Assembly (NCBI GenBank): GCA_022340185.1
Contig: JAJDOK010000040.1
Coordinates: forward strand, 20,634 to 84,633
Length of the DNA stretch: 64,000 bases
From: Salaquimonas sp.
GTDB lineage: Bacteria; Pseudomonadota; Alphaproteobacteria; Rhizobiales; Rhizobiaceae
Direction: 5' to 3'
Shown here: positions 21,690 through 33,500 of the stretch, in pieces
Layout: the number at the start of each line of letters is the position of its first letter
Numbering within the stretch: position 1 is the first letter of the stretch
The notes under the pieces: model-generated
The model's database searches: none
What the model saw: the letters and a program-made list of their open reading frames with translations, nothing else
Told to the model about the DNA's origin: nothing
Translations under genes and position numbers: made by a program

Positions 21690-22826
21690 TCAGAAAAAAA
21701 GCTGGGTAACGTCGTTCCAGGTCGCGAACACCATCATCATCAAGACGATCGCAAAACCAATTCTGAAACCTATCTCCTGGGCGCGTTCGCTCAGGGGGCG
21801 TCCGCGTATGGCTTCGATGGCATAGAACACGAGATGGCCGCCATCGAGCAGCGGGATGGGAAACAGATTCAGCAGCCCGATCGATACCGACAACAGTGCC
21901 GCCAGGTTGATCAGCGCACCGACGCCGAGCGTGGCGACATCGCCCGATACTTTGGCGATCCGAAGCGGTCCGCCAAGCTGGTCGGCCGACTGGCGTCCGG
22001 TGATGATGTCGCTGATATAGCCGAAAGTCCGCGCGACGATGAACCAGGTTTCCTTGACGGCTTCGACGACGGCGTTGCCCGGGCCGTAGCGCTCGATGCG
22101 CAGATTGGCTTCCTTCGAATCATTGGCCATGCCGACGAAGCCGATCTTCTGCTTGTTGCCGAAACGGTCGGTGCGCTCCGTCAGCTTGGGCGTGATCGGG
22201 ATCGTTATTTCCTCGCCCTGCCGATCGACGACGAAAGACAGTTGCCGCCCCGGACTTGGCGCCACCAGCCGGGGGATGTCGGTGAAGGATTCGATTTTCG
22301 TGCCGTCAATGCTGCGCACGATGTCGCCGGCTTCGAATCCGGCCTGTTCGGCAGGGCTGCCCGCCTGGACACTTGTGATCACCGGATCGGTGATTACGCG
22401 CCCCAGGATCATGAAGCTCAGCGAGAAGATGACGATCGCCAGGACGAAATTGGCGATCGGACCGGCCGCCACCACCGCCGCGCGCCGCGCCACCGGCTTG
22501 TGAATGAAGCTGACTGCCTTTTCCGCCTCGCTCATCGCAGCCGCCTTTGCCATGTCCGGCGCCGATGCTTCATTGATGTCGCCGAAAAATTTGACGTAGC
22601 CGCCCAGCGGTATCGCCGACACCCTCCACCGTGTGCCGAGCCTGTCATCGAAGCCCCACAATTCGGGGCCGAATCCGATCGAGAAGGCTTCGACCTTCAC
22701 GCCGTTCCAGCGCGCAACCAGGAAATGGCCAAGCTCATGAAAGAAAACGACAATCGTCAGTACGACAAGAAACGGAACGGCGTAGGAGAGAAAGCCGTAG
22801 CCCGGCAAATTCGATAGAAATTCCAT
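21690..22826 (-). CDS. rseP: RIP metalloprotease RseP
   Basis: VVFFHELGHFLVARWNGVKVEAFSIGFGPEL; PDZ; LLSVSIGLLNLFPIPLLDGGHL. Confidence 0.95.
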   Translation of the reverse strand: MEFLSNLPGYGFLSYAVPFLVVLTIVVFFHELGHFLVARWNGVKVEAFSIGFGPELWGFDDRLGTRWRVSAIPLGGYVKFFGDINEASAPDMAKAAAMSEAEKAVSFIHKPVARRAAVVAAGPIANFVLAIVIFSLSFMILGRVITDPVITSVQAGSPAEQAGFEAGDIVRSIDGTKIESFTDIPRLVAPSPGRQLSFVVDRQGEEITIPITPKLTERTDRFGNKQKIGFVGMANDSKEANLRIERYGPGNAVVEAVKETWFIVARTFGYISDIITGRQSADQLGGPLRIAKVSGDVATLGVGALINLAALLSVSIGLLNLFPIPLLDGGHLVFYAIEAIRGRPLSERAQEIGFRIGFAIVLMMMVFATWNDVTQLFF

Positions 22827-22887
22827 GTCTGTCCCGTCCCGATTCAAGGCCTGCCCGGCGCACCGCGCGCCCTTTTCAAGGCCCATA

Positions 22888-23754
22888 TCATGGCAGGATA
22901 AAGGCGGCAAACAGACCGCGCGCCGCACCGCCCGGCACCAATGCCACGCCCGAAACCAATGAGCCGGCGAGCCATGCCGCGACGGAAGTCGTTATCAACC
23001 CGTCGATGCGGTCGAGCATGCCGCCATGTCCTGGAATGATGTGCCCTGAATCCTTCTTGCCGAAACGACGCTTGATCCAGGATTCAAGCAGATCGCCCAT
23101 TTGGGATACGATGGAAAGTGCGACGAAGAGCATGACCGCCGTAGCCGAAAGCACATAGCCCGACAGATACAGGATTGCGCTTGCCGCGATAATCGATCCG
23201 GCGATGCCGCCGAAGAAGCCGGCCCAGGTCTTGTTCGGCGAAATCGCCGGCGCCAGCTTCGGTCCGCCGATCGCCCTTCCGGCGAAATAGGCTGCCGTGT
23301 CGGCGCCCCACACGCAGGCGAAGATCAGGAAAACGGCGTGCAACCCGATCAACTCGCTGCCTCTTGTCGACGCCAGCGCCATGAAGGGCAGGACCGCGTA
23401 GGCCAGTCCCGCCGCCCCCCATAGCTGGCGCTTGCGCCATAGATCCGCACCTGCAAGCACGACGAGAACAAAAGCCGACCACAGGGCTGCGGCCATCGGG
23501 TTCACGCCAAACCATGCCGCAAGCATGAAGCCATAGCCGCCCGCCGCCGCCCAGAAGGTGCCGGGCGGCAATGCGGGTTTCACCATTGAAAGATATTCAT
23601 AAAGGACCAGAGCAGCCCCGGCGGCGCACAACAGCGCGAAGGCCAGCCCGCCCTGCCAGGTCAGCGCCAGCACAATGGCGATGAGGACCAACGCCGAAAT
23701 GACACGCAACACCAGTTCAGGCGGTCCGCCCTGGCGTGACGGACCGTCGCTCAA
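22888..23754 (-). CDS. cdsA: Phosphatidate cytidylyltransferase
   Basis: C-terminal signature [37 protein letters not shown]; probable TTG start overlapping uppS stop. Confidence 0.92.
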   Translation of the reverse strand: MSDGPSRQGGPPELVLRVISALVLIAIVLALTWQGGLAFALLCAAGAALVLYEYLSMVKPALPPGTFWAAAGGYGFMLAAWFGVNPMAAALWSAFVLVVLAGADLWRKRQLWGAAGLAYAVLPFMALASTRGSELIGLHAVFLIFACVWGADTAAYFAGRAIGGPKLAPAISPNKTWAGFFGGIAGSIIAASAILYLSGYVLSATAVMLFVALSIVSQMGDLLESWIKRRFGKKDSGHIIPGHGGMLDRIDGLITTSVAAWLAGSLVSGVALVPGGAARGLFAAFILP

Positions 23755-24500
23755 GAGCCGAGGCCCCGTGATTCCTCGCTCTCGTTGATACCCCCGAAGC
23801 GACGCCGGCGCGTGGTGTAACTCTCGATCGCGGCGGCGAGATGGGTTTCGTCGAAATCTGGCCACAGCACGTCGACAAAGACAAGTTCCGCATAGGCCGC
23901 CTGCCACAACAGGAAATTGGACAGCCTTTGTTCGCCGCTGGTACGGATGATGAGATCGGGATCGGGTATGCCATGCGTGTCGAGCATGCTTTCGAATTTC
24001 GCGGTGTCGATCGCGTCAGGATCGATCGCCCCTTTGGCGGCCATCTTCGCCAGGCGCCTGGCCGCCGAGACGATTTCGCCGCGCGAGCCGTAATTGAAGG
24101 CAATGACGAGGGTCTGGCCGGTATTTTCGCTGGTCAGCTTCTCGGCCTCGGTCAGCAGCGGCAGGATGTCGGAAGGAAGCCCTTCCCTTTCTCCGATGAT
24201 GCGCACACGGACATTGTTGTGATGCAGTTCGGCTAGATCGCGGCGGATAAAGGTCTTCAGCAGCGAGAACAATTCGCCGATCTCGCTGCGCGGCCGCGTC
24301 CAGTTTTCCGTGGAGAACGAATACAGGGTCAGATATTCGATGCCCATGTCGCGCGCCGCCCGCGCCACGCGCCGCACTGTTTCGACGCCCTGGTGGTGTC
24401 CGCGCACGCGCGGCAGGCCCCGGCGCACGGCCCATCGCCCATTGCCATCCATGATGATAGCGACATGGCGTGGCATCCTTGCCGTGGCTTCATGCGTCAT
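23751..24500 (-). CDS. uppS: Undecaprenyl diphosphate synthase
   Basis: [46 protein letters not shown]. Confidence 0.96.
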   Translation of the reverse strand: MTHEATARMPRHVAIIMDGNGRWAVRRGLPRVRGHHQGVETVRRVARAARDMGIEYLTLYSFSTENWTRPRSEIGELFSLLKTFIRRDLAELHHNNVRVRIIGEREGLPSDILPLLTEAEKLTSENTGQTLVIAFNYGSRGEIVSAARRLAKMAAKGAIDPDAIDTAKFESMLDTHGIPDPDLIIRTSGEQRLSNFLLWQAAYAELVFVDVLWPDFDETHLAAAIESYTTRRRRFGGINESEESRGLGS

Positions 24501-24554
24501 GGACGGTCTTTCTCGTTTGCCCCTGCGTGCCGGTGGCTTCGCAGGGACGGCAGG

Positions 24555-25118
24555 TCAAACCTGCATGATTTCTTCTTCCTTGTGCGACAGGGTCGAATCG
24601 ACCGTGCCGATATAGTCGTCCGTCAGCTTCTGGACCTGGTCGGAGAGCGATCTCGCCTCGTCCTGGCCAATGTCGCCATCCTTCTCGGCTTTTTTGAGGT
24701 GATCCATGCCATCGCGCCGCACATGGCGGATCGCGACACGGGCATTCTCCGCATAATGATGTGCGACCTTGACGAGTTCCTTGCGCCGTTCCTCGTTCAG
24801 TTCGGGCAGCGGAATGCGCAGATTGGTGCCGTCGACAATCGGGTTGAGGCCCAGATTTGAATCGCGGATCGCTTTTTCCACCGCGCCGACGGTACCCTTG
24901 TCCCAAACCTGCACGGCGATCATGCGCGGCTCGGGCACGTTGACGGTACCGAGTTGATTGATCGGCATCGACTGGCCATAGGCGTCCACCATGACGCTGT
25001 CGAGGACGCTCGCCGACGCACGTCCGGTGCGCAGCCCTGCCAGATCATGTTTGAGGGACTGGATCGCACCATCCATGCGCTTCTTCAATCCATTGAGATC
25101 ACTGGCGTTTTCCGACAT
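24555..25118 (-). CDS. frr: Ribosome recycling factor
   Basis: [20 protein letters not shown]...[21 protein letters not shown]. Confidence 0.97.
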   Translation of the reverse strand: MSENASDLNGLKKRMDGAIQSLKHDLAGLRTGRASASVLDSVMVDAYGQSMPINQLGTVNVPEPRMIAVQVWDKGTVGAVEKAIRDSNLGLNPIVDGTNLRIPLPELNEERRKELVKVAHHYAENARVAIRHVRRDGMDHLKKAEKDGDIGQDEARSLSDQVQKLTDDYIGTVDSTLSHKEEEIMQV

Positions 25119-25189
25119 CGTTTCTTCCCTTCCTGCGCTTCTTCATCGGCGCGTTCGTACCCCGTGCGCGGCCCTATTACAGGCGTGCA

Positions 25190-25942
25190 TCAATCAGCGC
25201 TGACCGTAGTGCAGCGCCCCTCCCCTTGCAATATTTTCGCAAATTCCCCTTCCTGGTGGATGGAGAAGACGACCACATTGATGCCGGCATCGCGCGCCAG
25301 AGAAACGGCTGCCGCATCCATCACGGCAAGCCCCTGTTCGAGTACCTGGCTATGATTGAGCCGGTCGAAACGCTTCGCATGGGCATGCGTGCGAGGATCT
25401 TCTGTATAAATGCCGTCGACCTGCGTGCCCTTGAACAGCGCGTCGCAACGCATCTCGCTGGCGCGCAATGCCGCCGCGGTATCAGTTGTGAAGAACGGAT
25501 TGCCAGTGCCGCCGGCAAAGACGACGACCTTGCCCTCGGCCAGATGATCCTCCAGCCGGCGCTGCGAGAAGGTCTCGCTGATCTGCGGCATGTTGAGGGC
25601 ATTCAGGACGACGGACGGCACGCCTTCGGCCTCGAGCGCCATGCGCATGGCGAGCGCGTTCATGACGGTGGCCAGCATGCCCATATGGTCGGCCATCACA
25701 CGGTCGGCGCCCTTGGCCGCCAGCGACACGCCGCGAAAGATGTTGCCGCCGCCGATCACCACGCCGACAACCACGCCCATCTCGGTCGCCTTCTTGATGT
25801 CGCGGGCTATTCTCGCGGTGACCTTGGGATCGATGCCGAAGCCGGATTCAGCCATCAACGCCTCACCGGAAACCTTCAGCAACACGCGTTTGTAGACAGG
25901 TTGCCTCCTATGTTGCCCGCCATCGTCCCCGCCGTCATCCAT
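25190..25942 (-). CDS. pyrH: Uridylate kinase
   Basis: YKRVLLKVSGEALMAESGFGIDPKV; VVIGGGNIFRG; GTGNPFFTTDTAAALRA. Confidence 0.96.
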   Translation of the reverse strand: MDDGGDDGGQHRRQPVYKRVLLKVSGEALMAESGFGIDPKVTARIARDIKKATEMGVVVGVVIGGGNIFRGVSLAAKGADRVMADHMGMLATVMNALAMRMALEAEGVPSVVLNALNMPQISETFSQRRLEDHLAEGKVVVFAGGTGNPFFTTDTAAALRASEMRCDALFKGTQVDGIYTEDPRTHAHAKRFDRLNHSQVLEQGLAVMDAAAVSLARDAGINVVVFSIHQEGEFAKILQGEGRCTTVSAD

Positions 25943-26089
25943 GAGATCGCTTCCTGCCAATTCCGACTGCCAGCCGCAGTGAATCAATTGCCGTAAAACC
26001 GGCCCCCTCGATACAACAGGGGCGCCCCGTTGTCACGAAGCGCCCCTGCCCTCAATTCCCGCATGACACGAAATTGTATTCCGTTGCAC

Positions 26090-27019
26090 TTATGACTTGC
26101 CACTCATCGCAGCGACTTCGGCGGCGAAATCCTCTTCCTCGCCCTTGTCTACGCCCTCGCCCAGCGCCATGCGCGTGAAGCCCTTGAGCGTGATCGGTGC
26201 GTCGACACCGGCCTCGGCGTTTTTCAGCGCCTGTTCGACGGTGTTTTCCCCATCGATGACGAAGGTCTGCGACAGAAGCACGCTTTCCTCGTAGAACTTG
26301 CGCATACGCCCTTCCACCATCTTTTCGATGATGTTCTCGGGCTTGCCGGATTCGCGCGCCTGTTCGGCGAATACCGCACGTTCGCGTTCGACGATATCGG
26401 CGGGGACCTCCTCGCGGGTCGCCGCCAGCGGGTTGGTTGCCGCCACATGCATGGCGACCTGACGGCCGATCGCATTGAGTGCCTGCTTGTCGCCGGACGA
26501 TTCCAGCGCCACCAGCACGCCGATCTTGCCGAGGCCTTCGCCCGCGGCATTGTGCACATAGGTTGCAACGACGCCGTCGCCCACTTCCATCACCGCCGCA
26601 CGGCGCAGGTTCATGTTCTCGCCGATCGTGGCGATCGCGTCGGTCACGGAATCGGCCACGCTCTTGTCGCCGCCCTTCAACGTCGCGTTCGCCACGGCTT
26701 CGGTCGAACCGTCCGTGCCGAGCGCGGTTGCGGCGATGGCGCGCACCAGATCCTGGAACTGGTCGTTGCGTGCGACGAAATCGGTCTCGGAATTGACCTC
26801 GACCACCGCGGCCTTGGCGCCGTCGGCGGCGATGCCGATCAGTCCTTCGGCAGCGACGCGGCCCGATTTCTTCTCGGCCTTGGCGATACCCTTGGCGCGC
26901 AGCCAGTCGATGGCTGCTTCCATGTCGCCATGGGTTTCGTTGAGCGCGTTCTTGCAGTCCATCATGCCTGCGCCGGTCTTCTCGCGCAGTTCCTTGACCA
27001 TGGATGCGGTAATAGTCAT
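26090..27019 (-). CDS. tsf: Elongation factor Ts
   Basis: [51 protein letters not shown]. Confidence 0.97.
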   Translation of the reverse strand: MTITASMVKELREKTGAGMMDCKNALNETHGDMEAAIDWLRAKGIAKAEKKSGRVAAEGLIGIAADGAKAAVVEVNSETDFVARNDQFQDLVRAIAATALGTDGSTEAVANATLKGGDKSVADSVTDAIATIGENMNLRRAAVMEVGDGVVATYVHNAAGEGLGKIGVLVALESSGDKQALNAIGRQVAMHVAATNPLAATREEVPADIVERERAVFAEQARESGKPENIIEKMVEGRMRKFYEESVLLSQTFVIDGENTVEQALKNAEAGVDAPITLKGFTRMALGEGVDKGEEEDFAAEVAAMSGKS

Positions 27020-27132
27020 CTCGAATGCCTCTCGTCCTTCGCCGGCGAGATTCGCGCCGGCAGATGCGGAGATCAGTCCTCTCCGCGATTCGTGACAGGG
27101 TTATTGCCGTACAGCGCTTTTCTTGCGCCGTG

Positions 27133-28374
27133 CTATTCCCCGGCTGCCAGCGCCTTGGCCTGTCCAATCCAGTCGTCGCGCTCGATGCGGCCCTTGAAGT
27201 TCAGCGCGTCATCGACCTTGACAATCTCCTCGGCCGAAAATCCGGCGACCTGATCGAACTTGGTGATGCCGAGCGCATGGAGCTTCTTTTCCAGCACCGG
27301 ACCGACACCTGAAATCTTCTTCAGATCGTCCGGCTCGCCCTCGGGCGCGGCAAACAGCGGCGCCTGCTCGGCTTCGCCGGTTTCTTCTTCCGCGGCCGGA
27401 ACTGCATCTGCGACGGGCGTTTCTTCGGCTTCAGCCGGTGCGGCCGGACCTTCTTCGGCCTTGGCCGGTTCGCCAGGTGCTGCTTCGGCCTCCGGAGCGG
27501 CTTCGGCCTTGGCCGGTTCGCCAGGTGCTGCTTCAGTCTCCGGAGCGGCTTCGGCTTTGGCCGGTTCGCCAGGCGCTTCTACCGGCTGGGCGGCCGGTTC
27601 GGCCGCGGCCTCTTCCTCGGCGGCGAGTGCCGGCTCCACGGGCGCCTCGACGGCGGCACCCAGATCGACACCCGCGCCGCCCTGCTGGCGCGCAATGCCG
27701 TCGATCGCCGCCTTGGCGACCAGTTCGCAATAAAGCGCGATGGCGCGCGCGGCGTCGTCATTGCCGGGGATCGGATAGTTGATCGTGTCGGGATCGCAAT
27801 TGGTGTCGAGCACGGCGACGACGGGAATGTTGAGGCGCCGGGCTTCCTTGACCGCGATCGATTCCTTGTTGGTGTCGACCACGAACAGCAGGTCCGGCGT
27901 GCCGCCCATGTCCTTGATGCCGCCAAGCGCGCGTTCCAGCTTGTCGCGCTCGCGCGTCAGCATCAGGCGTTCCTTCTTGGTGAACTGCCCGGCATCGGGG
28001 CTGTCGAGAAGCTCCTCGACCTGGCGCAGCCGCTTGATCGAATTGGAAATGGTCGACCAGTTGGTCAGCATGCCGCCGAGCCAGCGCGCATTGACATAAT
28101 ATTGTGCGGAGCGCTTGGCCGCATCCGCGATGATCTCGGAAGCCTGGCGCTTGGTGCCGACGAACAATACGCGTCCGCCGCCGGCCACGACGTCGGAAAT
28201 CGTCTTCAGCGCCTGATGCATCAGCGGCACCGTCTGCGACAGGTCGATAATGTGGATATTGTTGCGTGAACCGAAAATGTATCGAGACATTTTCGGGTTC
28301 CAGCGATGGGTCTGATGGCCGAAATGGCAGCCAGCCTCGAGAAGCTGGCGCATGGAGAAATCTGGCAGCGCCAT
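27133..28374 (-). CDS. rpsB: 30S ribosomal protein S2 with long Ala/Pro/Glu-rich C-terminal extension and terminal HhH-like domain
   Basis: [48 protein letters not shown]; 413 aa, much longer than a typical S2. Confidence 0.96.
   Translation of the reverse strand: MALPDFSMRQLLEAGCHFGHQTHRWNPKMSRYIFGSRNNIHIIDLSQTVPLMHQALKTISDVVAGGGRVLFVGTKRQASEIIADAAKRSAQYYVNARWLGGMLTNWSTISNSIKRLRQVEELLDSPDAGQFTKKERLMLTRERDKLERALGGIKDMGGTPDLLFVVDTNKESIAVKEARRLNIPVVAVLDTNCDPDTINYPIPGNDDAARAIALYCELVAKAAIDGIARQQGGAGVDLGAAVEAPVEPALAAEEEAAAEPAAQPVEAPGEPAKAEAAPETEAAPGEPAKAEAAPEAEAAPGEPAKAEEGPAAPAEAEETPVADAVPAAEEETGEAEQAPLFAAPEGEPDDLKKISGVGPVLEKKLHALGITKFDQVAGFSAEEIVKVDDALNFKGRIERDDWIGQAKALAAGE
27461..27580 (-). repeat. 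48-bp (16-codon) in-frame tandem repeat, about 2.5 copies, inside rpsB
   Basis: Unit cttggccggttcgccaggtgctgcttcggcctccggagcggcttcggc at 27461-27508 and 27509-27556 with a partial third copy; encodes [16 protein letters not shown]-type units. Confidence 0.85.
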
Positions 28375-28571
28375 GGATGTTTGTCCTTTACCGGTTGAAC
28401 CTCCGCGGGAAATGAACCGCAGTTCCGAAACGAATTGAGGACTGCAGGTCACCGGAACGCTTCGACACGGCCGCAAATCGGCCGCGGTCTTGCCGGCAGT
28501 GCCATGGTTTCGACTTCGAAACCCGGAGGCTGGGGCCGGCTCGCGCATGTCCCGCGTGTGGAATGGCCGCG

Positions 28572-28600
28572 CATATAGGCGAGATTGCCGCCAAACGCAA
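28572..28600 (-). promoter_or_regulatory. Predicted promoter for rpsB-tsf
   Basis: Minus strand TTGCGT-N17-TATATG, about 200 nt upstream of rpsB. Confidence 0.5.
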
Positions 28601-28748
28601 GGGTACGGGTGCGCGCCGACGCCGCATTGCGGTTTCGTCCTTACACGCGGGACGCAATCTGCCCGCCCGTTTGGTCCTTGCAAACGAATATGACATGGTG
28701 CGCCACGCTTGAATCGGCCGACGGGATTGGGTGAAGGAGCAGGTGAAT

Positions 28749-30530
28749 ATGCACGGATGGGCAGTGCTCGAACCATGGCGCGAATGGATCGGCCTGTTAC
28801 TTCTTGCCGCCATGGTGGCGAGTTTCCTGCTTGAAAAGGTGCCACCCGCCGTCACCGCCGCCACCGCCGCCGCGCTTTGCATCGCGCTCGGCTATCTCGA
28901 CAAGAACGAGACACTCGCCGTCTTTTCCAATTCCGCACCGGTTACCATCGCCGCCCTGTTCGTGCTGTCGGGCGCGCTTGTGCGGACCGGCCTGCTCGCA
29001 ACCGTCGCAAGGGCAACCGTCAGTCTTGCCGAGACCCGGCCGATTGCCGCGATGACCCTGCTGTTCGGCGGCACGCTCGTCTCCTCGGCCTTCGCCAACA
29101 ATGCGCCGGTCGTGATCGTGTTGATCCCGGTCGTCATCCGCCTGGCCAGAACGCTCGGCGTCGCTGCCACGCGCCTTTTGATCCCGTTGTCCTATTTCGG
29201 CATCCTCGGCGGCACCTGCACGCTGATCGGCACCTCAACCAATCTGCTGGTCGACGGGATCGCCCAGAAGAACGGCATGGCGCCGATGGGGGTCTTCGAC
29301 ATTGCGCCGATCGGCATCGTCGTCGCCATTGTCGGCGCGGCCGCCGTCATCGTGCTGGCCTGGTTCCTGCTGCCCTCGCGCACCTCGATCGGCGAAAACC
29401 TCGGGCGCGGTGATCTGCGCTGGATTGCCGAATTGGAGATCGGCCCGGAATCGGATTTCCTCGAAAAGACCGTTCCCGAGATTTCCGACCTCAACCACGA
29501 AGGCATGACGGTACTGGGAATAGAGCGCTTCGGAGAAACGATACGCGAGGATTTCGAGGAGACACCATTACGGGTGGGCGATCGGCTGGTCATCCGCGCG
29601 CCGCAGGACGAAATCCTGACCCTGTACAAACGCAAGGACGATCGGTTGGGGCCGCGCACCTTTTTCAGGCCGTCCGGCGAGCGCCATCTAGTCGAGGCCA
29701 TGGTTTCGGCCGAATCCAAACTGCAAGGCCGTACATTGGCGCATGCCGCGCTGCCGAGCCGCTACGGCGTCATGCCGATCGCGGTCTCGCGGCCGCGCCA
29801 TCTCGCCGGTCCGACCTTTTCGACGAACAGATTGCGGCCTGGCGATCTTATCCTGATGGATCTCGACGAGGCGGGGCTTGCCGCGATGACCAAGGATGCC
29901 GGTTTCGTCTACATCTCCGAGCCTGAATCGCGCGCGTTTCAACGCGGCGGCGCGCCGATCGCGCTCGGCGTGCTGACCGCCGTCGTAGCACTCGCCGCGT
30001 TCGGCTTCATGCCGATCTCGCTCTTGGCGCTGATCGGCGCGGTCGTCGTGATCGCGGCAGGTTGCATCGAGATCGACGAGGCGCTCGCCTCCATCGACGG
30101 GCAATTGCTGGTGCTGATCTATGCCATGCTCGCCGTCGGCACCGGGCTCGAAAACATGGGGTCGCTGTCCTTCGTGGTCGACAGCCTTTCCTCATTTCTG
30201 GGTTCGGCCCATCCGGTCGTGGTGCTGGCCGTCCTGTTCGCGCTGACCTCGGTGCTGACCGAGGTAGTCTCCAACAATGCGGTGGCCGTCATCATCACGC
30301 CGGTGGCGATCACGCTCGCCAAGACCATGAACATCGACCCGTTGATCTTCGTCTTTGCCGTGATGATCGGCGCCAGCGCCTCCTTCGCCACGCCGATTGG
30401 CTACAAGACCAACACGCTGGTCTATGGCGCAGGCGCCTACAAATTCTCCGATTTCCTCAAGATCGGCGTGCCGATGAATCTGATCGCCGGTACGGTCGCC
30501 GTGGCGACGATCTGGTATCTCTACATGTGA
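28749..30530 (+). CDS. SLC13-family permease with central TrkA-C-like domain
   Basis: [78 protein letters not shown] before ATG 28749. Confidence 0.9.
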   Translation: MHGWAVLEPWREWIGLLLLAAMVASFLLEKVPPAVTAATAAALCIALGYLDKNETLAVFSNSAPVTIAALFVLSGALVRTGLLATVARATVSLAETRPIAAMTLLFGGTLVSSAFANNAPVVIVLIPVVIRLARTLGVAATRLLIPLSYFGILGGTCTLIGTSTNLLVDGIAQKNGMAPMGVFDIAPIGIVVAIVGAAAVIVLAWFLLPSRTSIGENLGRGDLRWIAELEIGPESDFLEKTVPEISDLNHEGMTVLGIERFGETIREDFEETPLRVGDRLVIRAPQDEILTLYKRKDDRLGPRTFFRPSGERHLVEAMVSAESKLQGRTLAHAALPSRYGVMPIAVSRPRHLAGPTFSTNRLRPGDLILMDLDEAGLAAMTKDAGFVYISEPESRAFQRGGAPIALGVLTAVVALAAFGFMPISLLALIGAVVVIAAGCIEIDEALASIDGQLLVLIYAMLAVGTGLENMGSLSFVVDSLSSFLGSAHPVVVLAVLFALTSVLTEVVSNNAVAVIITPVAITLAKTMNIDPLIFVFAVMIGASASFATPIGYKTNTLVYGAGAYKFSDFLKIGVPMNLIAGTVAVATIWYLYM

Positions 30531-30549
30531 GATTGTCTACGTATTCCGC

Positions 30550-33500
30550 CTACACCATCTCGACCTCGACAACGCCCGGGACCGCCTTGATCGCGCCGGC
30601 GATCTGCGGCGACAGGCGGAAGCGATCGCGCAATTCCACCTCGATCTCGCAATCGCCATCGTTCTCGATGACGACGAAGCTCACCCTGCCGTCGCCGCCT
30701 CTTCCGCCATTCGACATCGGCTGCAGCAGCGGCACCAGGTTTTCGACCGGCGCTTGGTCGCGCAGATAGATGCGCATGTCTCGGCTGCCGCGCCCGGCGT
30801 AGTCCTCCAGCGACTCGACCGACTGGATGCGGATGCTCACTCCCTCGGGCCGCATGTCGGCGCCGGCCATCAGGATCACCGAATTGCCGGCTTCCAGCAG
30901 ATCGCGGTAGCGCACCAGCCCTTCCTCGAAGATCACCGCTTCATACTGGCCCGACGGGTCGGATAATTGCACGATGCCCATGCGCTTGCCCGTGCGGGTC
31001 CGCCGCTCCTGACGTGTGGTGACCGTGCCGGCAAGCCTGCCGGCAGCAGCGCCCGCGCGTACCGCCTTTTCGAAGTCGGCGAACATCTGCACGCGCAGTT
31101 TCTCCATCAGCGGCTTGTATTCGTCGAGCGGATGGGCAGACAGATAATAGCCGATCGCCTGGAACTCGCGGTGCAGTTTCTCCGCTGGCAGCCACGGATC
31201 GGCTTTCGGCAGCACGATGGCTGCGGTTTCACCGCTCGCCGCGCCGAACATGTCGTTCTGGCCGCTGGAGCGGTCTTCCGCCGTGCGGCTGGCATGGCCG
31301 ATCAGCCGGTCGAGCCCGGCCATGAGCTGTTCGCGCGGATGGCCGAAACAGTCGAGCGCGCCGGCGCAGATCAGATTTTCAAGCGTGCGCTTGTTGGCCT
31401 GGCGGATATCGATGCGCGAGAAGAAATCGGTAACGTCGCGGAAGACACCGTTCGCCCCGCGTTCGGAAACGATCTGCTGCACCGCCCCCTCACCCACGCC
31501 CTTGATCGCCGCGAGCGCGTAGAAGACCTTACCCCCGCCAACCGAAAAGCCGGCCTGCGAGGTCTGCACCGAGGGCGGTACGACTTCGATGCCGAGATGC
31601 TCGGCTTCCTGGTGGAACACCGAAAGTTTGTCGGTGTTGTTGATGTCGAGCTGCATCGAGGCGGCGAGGAATTCGACCGGATAGCGCGCCTTCATGTAGG
31701 CCGTCTGGTAGGAGACAAGCGCATAGGCCGCCGCATGCGACTTGTTGAAGCCGTAATCGGCGAATTTGGCCAGCAGGTCGAAAATCTCGTTGGCCTTCGA
31801 CTTCGTTAGGCCGCGCGTCACCGCGCCGTCGACGAAACGCTCGCGCTGCTGGTCCATCTCCGTGCGAATCTTCTTGCCCATGGCGCGGCGCAGCAGATCG
31901 GCTTCGCCGAGCGAATAGCCCGACAGGATCTGTGCGATCTGCATAACCTGTTCCTGGTAGATGATGACGCCGTAGGTCTCTTTGAGCACCTCCTCGATGC
32001 GCTCGTGGATGTAGTCCGGCCGCTCCTCGCCGTTCTTGCGCGCATTGTAGACGGGGATGTTGTCCATCGGCCCCGGCCGGTAGAGCGCGACCAGCGCGAT
32101 GATGTCCTCGAAACGGTCGGGCCGCATGCCGGCAAGCGCCTTGCGCATGCCCATGCTTTCAAGCTGGAATACGCCGATCGTCTCGCCGCGCGCCAGCATT
32201 TCATAGGTCTGCGGATCGTCGAGCGGGATCGAGGCAAGATCGAGTTCGATGTCGCGCCCGGCCAGGAATTCGACGCCCTTTTGAAGCATGGTCAGCGTCT
32301 TGAGGCCCAGAAAGTCGAATTTGACGAGGCCGGCGGCTTCCGCCCATTTCATCGAGAACTGGGTGACCGGCATGTCGGAACGCGGGTCGCGGTAGAGCGG
32401 CACCAGTTCTTCCAGCGCCCGGTCGCCGATGACGATGCCGGCGGCGTGTGTCGAGGCGTGTCGGTACAGCCCCTCGAGCCGCGTCGAGATGTCGAACAAC
32501 CTTGCGACGATCTCTTCCTCGCGCGCGGCCTCCTGCAGGCGTGGCTCGTCCTCGATCGCCCGCTTCAGCGCGACCGGATTGGCCGGATTGGACGGCACCA
32601 GCTTTGCCAGCCGGTCGACCTGGCCGTAGGGCATCTGCAGCACGCGGCCGACATCGCGCAGCACGGCGCGCGCCTGCAGCGTTCCGAAGGTGATGATCTG
32701 GGCGACATGGCCAGTTCCATATTTCTTCTGGACGTAGCGGATCACCTCCTCGCGCCGCTCCTGGCAGAAATCGATGTCGAAATCCGGCATGGAGACGCGT
32801 TCGGGATTGAGGAAGCGCTCGAACAGCAGCGAAAAGCGCATCGGGTCGATATCGGTGATGGTCAGCGACCAGGCGACCAGCGAACCTGCACCCGAACCGC
32901 GCCCCGGTCCGACCGGAATGCCGTGCGCCTTGGCCCATTTGATGAAGTCGGAGACGATCAGAAAATAGCCCGGATAACGCATCTGTTCGATGATGCCGAG
33001 CTCGAATTCGAGGCGCTCCTCGTAATCCTCGCGGGTAAAACCCGGTGCCGGTTCGAAATCCTTCAGCCGGGCGGCAAGCCCCTCGCGCGATTGGCGCTTC
33101 AGTTCACTTGTCTCGGCGGCGAACGCTGCTTCGGCATCATCGCTCGCGCCGGTGAAGCGCGGCAGGATGGGGTCGTGCGTCTCGGCGCGTACATGACAGC
33201 GCCGGGCGATCTCCACGGTGTTTTCGAGTGCCTCGGGCAGGTCCGCGAACAGCATCGACATCTCGCCGCGCGACTTAAAATAATGATCGGGTGTGAGTTG
33301 ACGGCGGTTCTCGTCATTGACCACCGACCCTTCCGCAATGGCGATCAGCGCGTCATGCGCGTCGAAATCGTCCCGCGTGGCGAAGAAGGGCTGGTTGGTG
33401 GCGACCAGTGGCAGCTTCATCTCATAGGCAAGGTCGATCAGCGCCTGTTCACCGCGCCGCGCCTCCGCGCCATGGCGCTGCAATTCGACATAGAGCCGGT

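Noticed and set aside
26052-27167. 371-aa minus ORF overlapping tsf in another frame
   Set aside because: Arg-rich out-of-frame translation of tsf.
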